Positions 1-9,300 of a stretch of DNA of 32,873 nt are shown here, one piece after another. The stretch covers positions 1 through 32,873 of the forward strand of contig PKCI01000066.1 of the NCBI GenBank assembly GCA_002862135.1, written 5' to 3'. The notes below the pieces were generated by a model. The model saw only the letters and a program-made list of their open reading frames with translations. It was not told the origin of the DNA and did no database searches. Made by a program: the position numbers and the translations under genes. Every line of letters begins with the position of its first letter. Within the stretch, counting starts at the first letter, position 1. Origin of the DNA: Verrucomicrobiota bacterium (GTDB lineage: Bacteria; Verrucomicrobiota; Verrucomicrobiia; Verrucomicrobiales; DEV007).

Positions 1-2277
1 GAGTCTCTGAGCGACGGCTTGCGTGAGACCATTTTTATGGTGATGGCCGATGACTGGACTCCCGAGGTGGATTACCCACGGGTTCGTGAGTTCATTAACA
101 CCTACAGCGTCATTATTGACCAGGATCCGTTTGGGGAACGGCACGAGCGGAATCGTCGGTTCGAATATCTTGCCCAGTTGGCTATGAGCGAGGCGGACCC
201 GATTCGGGCACTGGCCTGGTATGAGCGGATGGTGAATCCCAATCTCCTTGAACCGGAACTTCGGCGCCGATATGAGCAGTTGGAAAACCGGGTTGTTGCG
301 GAGTCCCTCGAGGTAAAGAAAAAAGAATCTCTCGATGCACTCGATAAGCAGATCAAACAGTTGCCGCTCGAATACGTTCGAATTCTGAACGGCGTCGGTT
401 CCATTCATTTTCTTCTCCAGAATTTCTCGGGAAGTTACGTCGCGTTCTCGCAGCTCTCTGACATCGCGGGCAAGCAGCATGAACAGCGGCCGGTTTTCCT
501 GCATAACGCCGTGGTCTCCGCGGCTCAGACGGAGCAGTGGAAGAGCGCCTATCATTACGGCCGCCAGTTTCTTGACGAGTTTCCGGATCACGAGCTGAAA
601 CCGGGGGTCGCACGGGTTCTCGTAGAGATTCTCTTCATCCGCGAAGAGTATGAAGACTCGTACGAAGTGTCCGGCGAAGTCCGGCAGGACATGACGGCTG
701 GTGATTCGATTCGCGATATTCCGGATTTTGTTTACGGGGCCTCTGCCTTCCAATTGGGGCATTACGAAGAAGCGGACCAGGAACTTTCCAAATACTTCAA
801 TGTTTATCCCAACGGTGAGCGAATGGAGTTAGCCCAGTTTTTTCTCGGGCTCTCCAAGGTGAGGCTGGCAAAGTGGCAGGAAGCAGCCGATGTGCTGAAC
901 TCCTACCTCGAAAAATATCCAGATTCTACTCTGGTTCCGACGGCACTCTATCAGTGTGCGATGGCCGAATTCATGATTGATGAGATGGATGCGGCTCTGG
1001 CTAAAGTCGAGCGGGTCATAAAAGAGTTCCCGGGTCATGAAGTCAGTGCGGTTTCCTGGAACTTGAAAGGGGATATCCTTGCGACGATTGGAAGCGAGTT
1101 TCCCGAGGTGGAGTTGTGTTATCTCAAGGGTCGTGACGGTGGCAAAGATCTAGGCCAACCTGACACAGTGGCCTATGCGCTCTGGCAGCTCGTTGTGCAG
1201 ACCGTTGAAGTGGAAGAGTGGGATAAGGCGTCCGGACACTACAACGAATTCCGTGACGAACACCCTGACTCAGGCTACAAAAATGATGTGTTGGTAGCTT
1301 CACTCCCGATGCTCGTAGTGCAGGGACGTAAGGAAGAGGGACTGCAAAAGTTGCGTGACGTGGTCTGGGAGAATCAGGGCGATCCGCTTTCTCCGGTGCT
1401 GGCGGAGATGTTTGGCAGCTACGTCGAATTCCTGAAGGACGAGTTTGATAATGAGGTCTTCTTCGCGCAGATGAATGGTCTTCAGGATCAGCGCGGTGCG
1501 ACACCTTGTATCATGGGATGGGCGACAGTAGCCAAAGCGGATGCTCTGGAGCGTCAGGAGGTGGAACAGGAGAATGTGGACAAGGAGTTCTACCGCCTCG
1601 AAGCCGGATTCAAACCTGAGGCGCAGAGTAATTACCCGATTGTCCGCCTGGCCCGCTGGAAAGCGCACGTCAGGAAGCGCCCTGAAGAAGCCAAGGTCCT
1701 TTATCAATATATTCTCGATAATCGTCCCGGCAGCGCGAACTTTGAATACTGCCTGATCGATACCGCCGAGATTCAGGCACTGTCAGACGATTCGGGCGAG
1801 CGCAACGCCGCGATGGAGAAGTTTCAGCAGGTGCTGGCCGAAATTCCCAATGAGGAACTGCAGGAGAAGGCGGTTCTCGGAATGGCCCGAATCAAGACCA
1901 AGGAAGGTGACTATGCCGCCTCTCAACCGATCTGGGAGCGCTACCTAGCGAACGCCGGATGGCGACTCAGCCGTCCCGAGGCTAACTTTCGCCTTGCTGA
2001 GTGTTTTGATAAGAGTGGCAGCACTTCGGATGCATTGAAGGTTTATGTTAGTATCTATGCCAATTTCCCCGGACATCTCGATTGGTCGACACGCGCCTAC
2101 CTGAGAACCGCAGCGATTACAAAAGCGGGAGGAGACGACTTGAAAGCTCTCAAGGTGCTTCAGGATATGCTGAAACGGATGGGGCATCTCGATCATCCAG
2201 GAGTGGATAAAGCGAAGGAAGTATTCGTGAAATGGCGCGAGGAATATCAGAGCAAAGCGGCAGCTGAAGCCGGTTGA
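1..2277 (+). CDS. TPR-repeat protein, 5' end cut by window edge
   Basis: The reading frame is open from the first base, so the true start probably lies upstream; in-frame TTG at 19 and ATG at 37 have no convincing ribosome binding site. About 755 residues are visible. They consist of repeated helical pairs typical of tetratricopeptide repeats, with motifs such as 'HYEEADQELSKYFNVYPNGE' and 'AADVLNSYLEKYPDSTLVP'. The pattern resembles the TPR part of YbgF/BamD-like envelope proteins. No enzyme motif is visible. It ends one base before the next gene, so the two are almost certainly cotranscribed. A scaffold role in an envelope or secretion complex is inferred from the pseudopilin genes downstream; the exact function is unknown. 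Confidence 0.85.
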   Translation, partial: ESLSDGLRETIFMVMADDWTPEVDYPRVREFINTYSVIIDQDPFGERHERNRRFEYLAQLAMSEADPIRALAWYERMVNPNLLEPELRRRYEQLENRVVAESLEVKKKESLDALDKQIKQLPLEYVRILNGVGSIHFLLQNFSGSYVAFSQLSDIAGKQHEQRPVFLHNAVVSAAQTEQWKSAYHYGRQFLDEFPDHELKPGVARVLVEILFIREEYEDSYEVSGEVRQDMTAGDSIRDIPDFVYGASAFQLGHYEEADQELSKYFNVYPNGERMELAQFFLGLSKVRLAKWQEAADVLNSYLEKYPDSTLVPTALYQCAMAEFMIDEMDAALAKVERVIKEFPGHEVSAVSWNLKGDILATIGSEFPEVELCYLKGRDGGKDLGQPDTVAYALWQLVVQTVEVEEWDKASGHYNEFRDEHPDSGYKNDVLVASLPMLVVQGRKEEGLQKLRDVVWENQGDPLSPVLAEMFGSYVEFLKDEFDNEVFFAQMNGLQDQRGATPCIMGWATVAKADALERQEVEQENVDKEFYRLEAGFKPEAQSNYPIVRLARWKAHVRKRPEEAKVLYQYILDNRPGSANFEYCLIDTAEIQALSDDSGERNAAMEKFQQVLAEIPNEELQEKAVLGMARIKTKEGDYAASQPIWERYLANAGWRLSRPEANFRLAECFDKSGSTSDALKVYVSIYANFPGHLDWSTRAYLRTAAITKAGGDDLKALKVLQDMLKRMGHLDHPGVDKAKEVFVKWREEYQSKAAAEAG

Positions 2278-2278
2278 T

Positions 2279-3934
2279 ATGATGGGGATGTTGAACAGAA
2301 TTATAGTTGTGGTTGCGGTAATCTTACTCGCTGGAGGCGTTGGCCGGGCAGAGTTGGCGACTATGCACCTGAGGGATGGGCGCAGCCTGACGGTGGAATT
2401 AATGCAAGTCGACCGTGGTCAAATTCAGTGGAAGGTTTCGGCGTCGGTCACCCAGGTGCAGCAAACCTTGAGGAGCCAGATCGATTACGTGGATTTTACT
2501 CCAACCAATGAGTGGGAGGCCGCTGAGGCGGCATTTCAGTCCGGCAAACTGAACGAAGCTATTAATCTCTACACTACCGTTCTAAATGCCCCGGCGTCGC
2601 AATTTTACCCGATGCCGGGAAATTTTGCTTCTCTAGCGAAAGTCAGGTTGCTGGATTGCCATCGAATCAGGATGGATATGAAAGCCATTGCCGCACAGGC
2701 CGCGATTGTTCGCGACGAGTTTGCTGATCTGCCGCCTTCTCACCGCAAGCTGGACCCTGAGGTGACGGCGTGGGTCGCGATTTCAAGGCAGAATTGGCAG
2801 GCCGCTATTGATGCGGTTACGGACGTCAAGATACCGACTCCGGAGACCTATCTGGTCCGCGGTATGGCCTATGAAGGCATTGGTGCTCTCGAAGAGGCAA
2901 TTCGTCAGTATGCCGGAGCCTACGTCCTGAATTTCGGAGGTCCCACTGAGTTGACGAGGACTTCCTTGCGTCGTTCCGCGGAGATGCTGGCCAAACTGAA
3001 GAATCAGGATCGCCAGAATGAGCTGCAGGGCCTGGTTAAAATCTACCAGGACCTCTTTGGAAAGGGGAACTTGTGGGAAGGGGCACCGGAGTGGCTGGTG
3101 AAGTTGGCTGCCGGGGAGTTGGTCGTGATGAGTGAACTCACCGAGGGGCTCGATGCGCCGGAGAAACCGGACGGTGAAAGCGGGCCCCTTGGGCAAAAAT
3201 CAGCAGAACTGGCGTCCTTACCACCTCTGGCTGACCGCGAGTGGATCCTGACGGATGAACTTCCACATAGGGCATATGTGGAAGGGCCCGGCGAGGCAGA
3301 CGTCTCGAGAACCGTTGAAGGAGGAGCTTCTGAATCAGGGAAGGGATATGCTTTCGATGGCTCAGGCGGAAAGGTGATGGTCTCAGGCGTCGCCGCCAGT
3401 CAGCCTTTCATGAGAATCAGGGGTGATCTTACTCCGGAGACTACTGATGGGATCATTGCAGAAATGAAGGGGGGCGCTGGCGGTTTCGGGGTCTACCTCA
3501 AGAAGGGTGAAATCATGTTTGCCTGGGCACCCAACGGGGCCAAAGTCGAGGCCTTTACCCTTGGCAAGATGGAAGAGGGAAGCCGTGGTCATTTTGTGAT
3601 CACTATTGGATCGGATCGCAAGGTGAGGGTCAGCGGTTTGGGCTTGGAACAGCAGGAAGTGTTGAGCCTGAAGACCAGGAAAAAAGGCTTGGAGATCCTC
3701 GACAATCAGAAGCTGTTTCTCGGTGATATGCATTCTCAGAAGCCACCTAACGAGGGTTGGCCACAGTCCACGCCTTTCAAGGGAACCATTCACCATTTCT
3801 CCGTAGTGTGCGGAAAGAATGGCGAGCAGCTGAAAGAACTTCAGCTGAAAGCATTCAGTGGGAAGAATCCCCGTTTCACGCCGCCATTGGCCGAGGAGGC
3901 CCCAAAAGAGGAGCCAAACAAAGGAAAAGAATAA
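2279..3934 (+). CDS. Exported TPR / LamG-like protein, function unknown
   Basis: The 551-residue product starts with a signal peptide (hydrophobic stretch about residues 6-22, cleavage near 'GRA-EL'). Residues about 80-260 read as TPR-like helices (for example 'FQSGKLNEAINLYTTVLNAP'). Residues about 350-525 look like a concanavalin/LamG-type beta sandwich, with alternating beta strands ending in 'FKGTIHHFSVVCG', a common closing pattern of that fold. The tail is charged (EEAPKEEPNKGKE). The start at 2279 follows the previous stop by one base, which implies translational coupling. The protein probably acts in the periplasm or at the outer membrane. I do not recognise a named family, and the LamG assignment is by pattern only. 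Confidence 0.85.
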   Translation: MMGMLNRIIVVVAVILLAGGVGRAELATMHLRDGRSLTVELMQVDRGQIQWKVSASVTQVQQTLRSQIDYVDFTPTNEWEAAEAAFQSGKLNEAINLYTTVLNAPASQFYPMPGNFASLAKVRLLDCHRIRMDMKAIAAQAAIVRDEFADLPPSHRKLDPEVTAWVAISRQNWQAAIDAVTDVKIPTPETYLVRGMAYEGIGALEEAIRQYAGAYVLNFGGPTELTRTSLRRSAEMLAKLKNQDRQNELQGLVKIYQDLFGKGNLWEGAPEWLVKLAAGELVVMSELTEGLDAPEKPDGESGPLGQKSAELASLPPLADREWILTDELPHRAYVEGPGEADVSRTVEGGASESGKGYAFDGSGGKVMVSGVAASQPFMRIRGDLTPETTDGIIAEMKGGAGGFGVYLKKGEIMFAWAPNGAKVEAFTLGKMEEGSRGHFVITIGSDRKVRVSGLGLEQQEVLSLKTRKKGLEILDNQKLFLGDMHSQKPPNEGWPQSTPFKGTIHHFSVVCGKNGEQLKELQLKAFSGKNPRFTPPLAEEAPKEEPNKGKE

Positions 3935-4028
3935 AGATCTCATTGGTTTGGCGCCATCGGACAAATAATTGCTGAATCAGGATTTTTTCTGTGTCAGGCC
4001 TCCCCCCCAGTTTTTCGGGTGTTTTACA

Positions 4029-4058
4029 TTGTAAATGCATCACTGACTCCGCTATCCT
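4029..4058 (+). promoter_or_regulatory. Possible promoter of the pseudopilin cassette
   Basis: TTGTAA (4029-4034) and TATCCT (4053-4058) are separated by 18 bases and lie 25 bases before the first cassette start at 4083. The -35-like element is part of a 13-base palindrome, TTTACATTGTAAA (4023-4035), which could be an operator. A short hairpin, GCTTC/GAAGC (4060-4064 with 4074-4078), sits just before the ATG. This is pattern matching only. Confidence 0.3.
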
Positions 4059-4082
4059 TGCTTCTTCAGAATTGAAGCACGG

Positions 4083-4751
4083 ATGAATCGTAGGTTTTGC
4101 CACCAGGAAATAAAGCGATCCCGGACAGTCCGGTCCGGGGGGTTTACGTTGATGGAGATGCTTACCGTATTGACGGTCATCGCCTTACTGATGGGGCTTT
4201 CAGGAGGGGTTCTTTATGTTTTGACCTCAACCGGGCTCAACACATCAACACGGAACTTTGCGGATTTCGTGAATTTCTGCCGAAGCGAAGCGATTGCCCG
4301 TCACACAGCAGTGAGAGTTGGTATTACCGTTCCCGATGGTAACCAGGCTTATCGAGAATACAGCGCCTGGGAGTGGAATCGCAAACGCCGTCAGTTTGAG
4401 CAGATGAGTGAGTGGACCGGTCTCGCGGGGGGTCTTTCCTTTACCCGGACGCTGCCGGATTACGTCCGCGGTGCCTCTTACGCAGCGGAGGATGCATCAT
4501 CCGTGCGGGGAGACTACATACTCGATCTTGCCGGGAACACGTTCACAACCAAGGGGATTGATGGTCAGCCGGTCGAGGTGAAGTTTTTCCAGTTTAATCC
4601 TTCCGGACGAGTCGAAGCGCCGGGTGCCGAGATGCGAAATCTAACCCTCGTAATCCAGCCGAGTGAGTCAACCGGAAGTGATCAGACCTTTAACTGGTCT
4701 CAAATCAATCTCGATACCCTGACAGGACGTTACCGGATTTACCGGCCATGA
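4083..4751 (+). CDS. Verru_Chthon cassette protein D-like prepilin (GspH-like)
   Basis: The 222-residue protein has a class III prepilin signal. A basic 20-residue leader ends in Gly-Gly and is followed by FTLMEM, with Glu at +5, and a roughly 20-residue hydrophobic helix. The body contains 'NFADFVNFCRSEAIARHTAVRV', which resembles the post-helix segment of GspH/FimT minor pseudopilins ('R...AR..AI.R'). Length and position fit protein D of the Verru_Chthon cassette (TIGRFAM family recalled, not searched). It should be processed by prepilin peptidase and assembled into an inner-membrane pseudopilus. Its stop overlaps the next start (ATGA), so the genes are coupled. Confidence 0.85.
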   Translation: MNRRFCHQEIKRSRTVRSGGFTLMEMLTVLTVIALLMGLSGGVLYVLTSTGLNTSTRNFADFVNFCRSEAIARHTAVRVGITVPDGNQAYREYSAWEWNRKRRQFEQMSEWTGLAGGLSFTRTLPDYVRGASYAAEDASSVRGDYILDLAGNTFTTKGIDGQPVEVKFFQFNPSGRVEAPGAEMRNLTLVIQPSESTGSDQTFNWSQINLDTLTGRYRIYRP

Positions 4752-5275
4752 ATGCTGGCAAAAGTTTCCCCCGAGTTTCTGCTTTCTCCCTCGTCGAAGT
4801 GACCTTCTCGATGGCGATTGCCGCGGTCGCACTGCTTGCTATTATTGGAATGCTCCCGCAGGCCATGGAAATGAGCCGGGACAGCGCTGATCGCACCGCC
4901 ATAGGTACTATCATGGAGGACGCGCACGACCGCATGGAGGGGCTGCCGCTTGAGGCAGGCGTTCCGTCCGTCAGCCCCCTTTTCTATGATCAGCGTGGGC
5001 GCTATATAGAAGATGTCGAACAGGTGGAAGACCCCCTGTTGGATCGCGCTTTCTTTCGCCTCGAACTCAATATTAGCGAAATCGAAGGGGCAAATGCTCC
5101 TGAGCATATTTCGGATCTCAAGGCTGCGGAGATGAAAATATTCTGGCCGCTTCGTGACGATGGTTCTTCTATTGATGCGGAGCCGAAGGTCCGCATTTCC
5201 TACTACATCAACGCGCTTACAGGACCGGATTGGCAGCTAATTGAACCGGGTTTCGCGCCCAAAATTGAGTTTTAA
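4748..5275 (+). CDS. Verru_Chthon cassette protein B-like prepilin (GspI-like)
   Basis: The 175-residue protein has a 12-residue leader followed by FSLVEV (Glu at +5) and a hydrophobic helix to about residue 35. The residue before the cleavage site is Ala instead of the usual Gly, which prepilin peptidases tolerate in some minor pseudopilins. The sequence after the helix is acidic and has no disulfide pair. Position in the operon and the 'VEV' motif match GspI. The ATG overlaps the previous stop by four bases, and the stop overlaps the next start as TAATG. It is most likely protein B of the Verru_Chthon cassette. Confidence 0.85.
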   Translation: MNAGKSFPRVSAFSLVEVTFSMAIAAVALLAIIGMLPQAMEMSRDSADRTAIGTIMEDAHDRMEGLPLEAGVPSVSPLFYDQRGRYIEDVEQVEDPLLDRAFFRLELNISEIEGANAPEHISDLKAAEMKIFWPLRDDGSSIDAEPKVRISYYINALTGPDWQLIEPGFAPKIEF

Positions 5276-6345
5276 TGATCGTCCGGTCTCACAGAGTTGA
5301 CTGCAAAAATCGCGCGGGAATGGTCTTGCCGAAATCGAGGCGGACGAACGCCGGCTTGTCGCTGGTCGAATTGATGGTGGCCTTTGTTGTCTTTGCAGGA
5401 TTGATGGTGATTCTGGTTGGCGCTGTTGAGCCGGTTTCAAAAACCTGGGTCGATTCAGAGCGAAAGGTTCTTACCTATCAACGGGCCAGGGGAGCACTAG
5501 AACTCCTGACTCGTGAATTAACTCCTGCGGTGGTGGATACCCGAATGCAGTTTGCTGTCGTTCCCGGAAAAATGCTGGAAGAAGTGGGCGCCCCTTCAGT
5601 GGTTGAGGATTCTCCGGTGATTCTCTGGATGGCTCCGCTAGGGCGATATGGAGATCTCAGGTGTGTGGGCTATTACCTGTTCGGTGACGAAGACCGCCAG
5701 TTATTTCGTCTCAAGCGGATCTTCGTGAAACCCTTTGTGGATGACCGGAAGGAGAATCCGTATTTCCCGGCCGTAGGAAATTCGGAGAATATCGAGAATC
5801 TTAAGGAGGAGAGTTTGTATCTGAGGACGTCTCCGGTGGAGCCAAACTGGTTCCTCGATCAGTGGGACGCTGAGGCGTTTGATGAAGAAGACGCCTACAA
5901 TCAGGACGCCATCGTATCGACTGCAGCTGACGGTATCCTTGCGTTTTGGGTTCAATGTTATGATATTCTCGGGAATCCGGTTCCTTGGCTTTCGAATGTG
6001 GACAATCATCCGAAAAGTGAAATGATCTACAACTCGGCGGCCTATTTTCATCAAGCCAACGTTGAACCGTTCGAGGATGGCTCCACGACCGTGTTTCTCA
6101 AGGAAACGAGATACACAATGAAAGCCAATCGATTGCCTGCAGAAATTGAAATCACGATTGTGACTCTCGATGATGATGTGTCGATACAGGGATATGACAT
6201 TCCGCCAATGGAGACCGTTCTGACCTCGGGCGGAGCACTCGATTTGAAGGCATCGGTTGAGAGTTTTCAGGATGCGCTGAAGGAAAATGGAATTCTTCGA
6301 TCGAGGACATTCTCGACCCGAGTCAAACTGCTGGGAGGATCATAG
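5275..6345 (+). CDS. Verru_Chthon cassette protein C-like prepilin (GspJ-like)
   Basis: The 356-residue protein has a prepilin motif at residues 27-32 (Gly, then LSLVE) followed by a hydrophobic helix to about residue 48. An internal Met at residue 16 is an alternative start that would give a more typical 12-residue leader. After the helix, 'RARGALELLTRELTPAVVDTR' resembles the conserved start of the GspJ globular domain. The rest is beta-rich and acidic. It is longer than usual GspJ (about 200 residues) but agrees with cassette protein C as I recall that family. The start is coupled to the previous gene by TAATG. Confidence 0.85.
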   Translation: MIVRSHRVDCKNRAGMVLPKSRRTNAGLSLVELMVAFVVFAGLMVILVGAVEPVSKTWVDSERKVLTYQRARGALELLTRELTPAVVDTRMQFAVVPGKMLEEVGAPSVVEDSPVILWMAPLGRYGDLRCVGYYLFGDEDRQLFRLKRIFVKPFVDDRKENPYFPAVGNSENIENLKEESLYLRTSPVEPNWFLDQWDAEAFDEEDAYNQDAIVSTAADGILAFWVQCYDILGNPVPWLSNVDNHPKSEMIYNSAAYFHQANVEPFEDGSTTVFLKETRYTMKANRLPAEIEITIVTLDDDVSIQGYDIPPMETVLTSGGALDLKASVESFQDALKENGILRSRTFSTRVKLLGGS

Positions 6346-6347
6346 GT

Positions 6348-9300
6348 GTGAAATTTAGACATCGAAAGGCGACTGTGCGAAACCGCCGGAAGGGGGCTGC
6401 ATTAATCCTGACATTAATTTTTGTCGCCCTGTTGACGGCGATGGTGATTGCTTTCTTTGCGACGATGCGTGTTGAACAACGCGCCTCCCATGCTTATGCG
6501 AACACGCAGCGAGCCAAGATGGTGTCGCAGGGCGCAGTCAGTCACGGTATCGAATTATTGAGAGCTAACATTCCGGACCCTGCCTTGATCAGCGAAAGTG
6601 CGGAAGTTGCCCCCGGCGAAGTCTGGATCACCAATCCGGGAAGACTCATGGTGGTCGGTGAGAACGGAGACGAAAAGATCGTACCTCTGCACACTGGTGC
6701 TGCGGATCGTTCCCCCCATGAGACCGGTGATCCGGATGTATATTCCGTTGATTTGAATGAGCCACTTCCGGGGCGAACCGATCCTCCCATCGCCACGGCT
6801 GTCAGCAGTGACGGTCGACCAGACCTGAAAGGGGATGCACCGCCGATGCGGGTGAAGTGGGTTCCGGTTCTCGAGCAACCCGACAAGACAGCAGCCGAGG
6901 ACAACCAGATCTCAGGTCGCTATGCGTTTTGGATGGATGATGAGAGTTCCAAGATCAACTTCAACGTAGCTCTCGGCAAGCCGTCGAGGGACGATGTTGA
7001 TCCGCAGGGGTTCTGGGAGCAGTATGACATGGGTATGATGACACCGCTGTTCACTTCGGGAGCAGGCGATGTTGAGTTCAACGAGAATAGTAAAGACCGT
7101 GAATGGGCTCTCGGGCGACCGAGGTCAGTCAACCTCGACGTCCTCTTCGATGACCCCAGCGTCCTTGATGTCGACGCGCTTCTGGCCCATGCCTGGTTAC
7201 GAGGGTTTGCTCGCTATCCCGAGTCGATTCTTCAATTCGTCGATCTGCCCGATAATCAGAAGCGGGAATGGTTTACCGGGCAGCGCTACAACCTGACTTT
7301 TTACAGCCGTAGTCCTGAATTTAATGCGTTTGGGAAACCGAGACTCTTCACCACAAATATACCGCTGTCTCTCGAAGCAGGCCCCATGTATCAAATGCCG
7401 TTCGTTTACAACGGCCCTGAAGTGCCCGAGCCCGATTTTGACATCAGCGGCGTGCTGCACTTGAACGCGCTGATGGGAAGCATGGGCTTCACCTATGGCG
7501 TCAAGAATGAAGATGGTCGTAAAGAGCTTGCCGGAAATGTGGTGAATCGTGCCCAGTTTGAAATGCTGAAGCGATATATGTCGCGCAAGTGGCCTGGGTA
7601 TCGCGCCAGTTTTGTCGACAAATACGGGGAGCGGGAGTGCTACCAGATGGCTCTTTCGATGCTCTTGATGGCTCGCATGGCTACGACAACCATGTCGAAT
7701 GCTAACCGACCTAATGGTTCCAGTTTCAGTCGAGATTATGCCTGGAGAACTTCATCTACCATTTACTCTCCTCCCAACGGGGTGAGGACCTGGTGGCGTC
7801 CTGAGCGGCACTATTGGCCGATTAAGCTAAACAATGATTCAAACGTCAGTGAAGAGGAGGACAGCACCGAGAATGACGACATTGTCCCGATGCTACCCCA
7901 GCACCCCGGTCCTTTCATTACCGAGGTGTTGATGACATTCGATGTAGTGAATGACAGCAACTCAGGAAAGAAGAAAGTTCGCTTTCGCTACAAAGTCGAA
8001 TACTACATGCCGGACCTTGGGCCCGAAGTGTTCTTGAAATACTTTCCGGCAAAAGTGGATTATCTCCGTATTGAACCGACGGCAGCAAGACCTGAGGGAA
8101 TGCCTCAAGTCTATGAGTTGGGGCCGCCGAATCCGGATGCAATGACGCGTCCGAGAAGACGTAATGATCAGGATTGGAACTTCAATTTTAGGCGCATGCG
8201 GCGTGATGCCAATGGCGAGCCAATCTTGAATCCTAAAACCGGGAAGCCAAGATATGCGCTCGATAAACTCAGTCTGGGTTCATTGCGGATCAGTCCTAAC
8301 AGGAACATCAGATTGGTGAGCCGAAATTCAACTATTCACGGTGAGGGTAAAAACAGGGGTGCTGAGAGGAAAATTGTAACAAGTCCGTGGCGTTATCTAG
8401 GAAAGTTTGGCGATTTTCTACCGCATACGAGAGACCGATTTGAGAACGAAACGGGAGGAAACCATGCTGAAGACGAGGCGCTTTTGATCGATTCTGAAAC
8501 CGGGGTATTGGAGTTCGATGTGAAGTGGAGACTTGGAATGGGAATTCTGAACGATTCGAAACGAACCGTTCAGATGATTCCGCTTGGGGAAACTAACGAA
8601 CCAGAGCATGTGCTTGAGGCCCAGTTTAAACTTGATACTCGTTTTTCTAGCGGTCCGCAGACGGTCTCTTGGCAGATATCCGATCCGAGGCTTAGCTGGT
8701 ATAAAGACGCCTGGGTTCGGGATGACGAAGAGGAAGGAACGCCGGGCTATCCCAACGAAGTTGGCAGCAATACGCTTGAACCCGACGATGATTCTACTGA
8801 GAAGAGCAAGCTGCGATATTTTCAGCGTGGCCCCGGTCGGGTGAAGGCATTGGAAGATGGTTCAGACAGAGAATTCAATTTGAATCGTCCAGACGAGTAC
8901 AATTCCCGAAGCCGGATCACTTCGAAAGGCTACTGGTCAATGCTGCACACCGGCATCCAGGGGAACCCCGATGCTGGGGAAGAGCCCACTCCCTGGCGCA
9001 CGCTCGACCTTGGGGGAGGTGAATCGAATGAGGACGGGCCACCCGATTACCTGTTGCTCGACCTGTTGGGGGCCACTTATCCGATGCAACATGATCAGTG
9101 GAGAATTAACTCAACCCTTCCCGACGAGTTTTCCACGGTGTCATTTATGAACAGCACGGCCGGGCAGGTAAACCTCAACTCCAAGGTTTATCCTGATAAC
9201 AGCCCTTACTTTACCCCTCCCGAGCGTAAGCGGCCTTTGGAGGCTGTATTCAAACACCTAAGGACGAACAAAGAGGTGAATCAGTTTGTGAGTGCCATCA

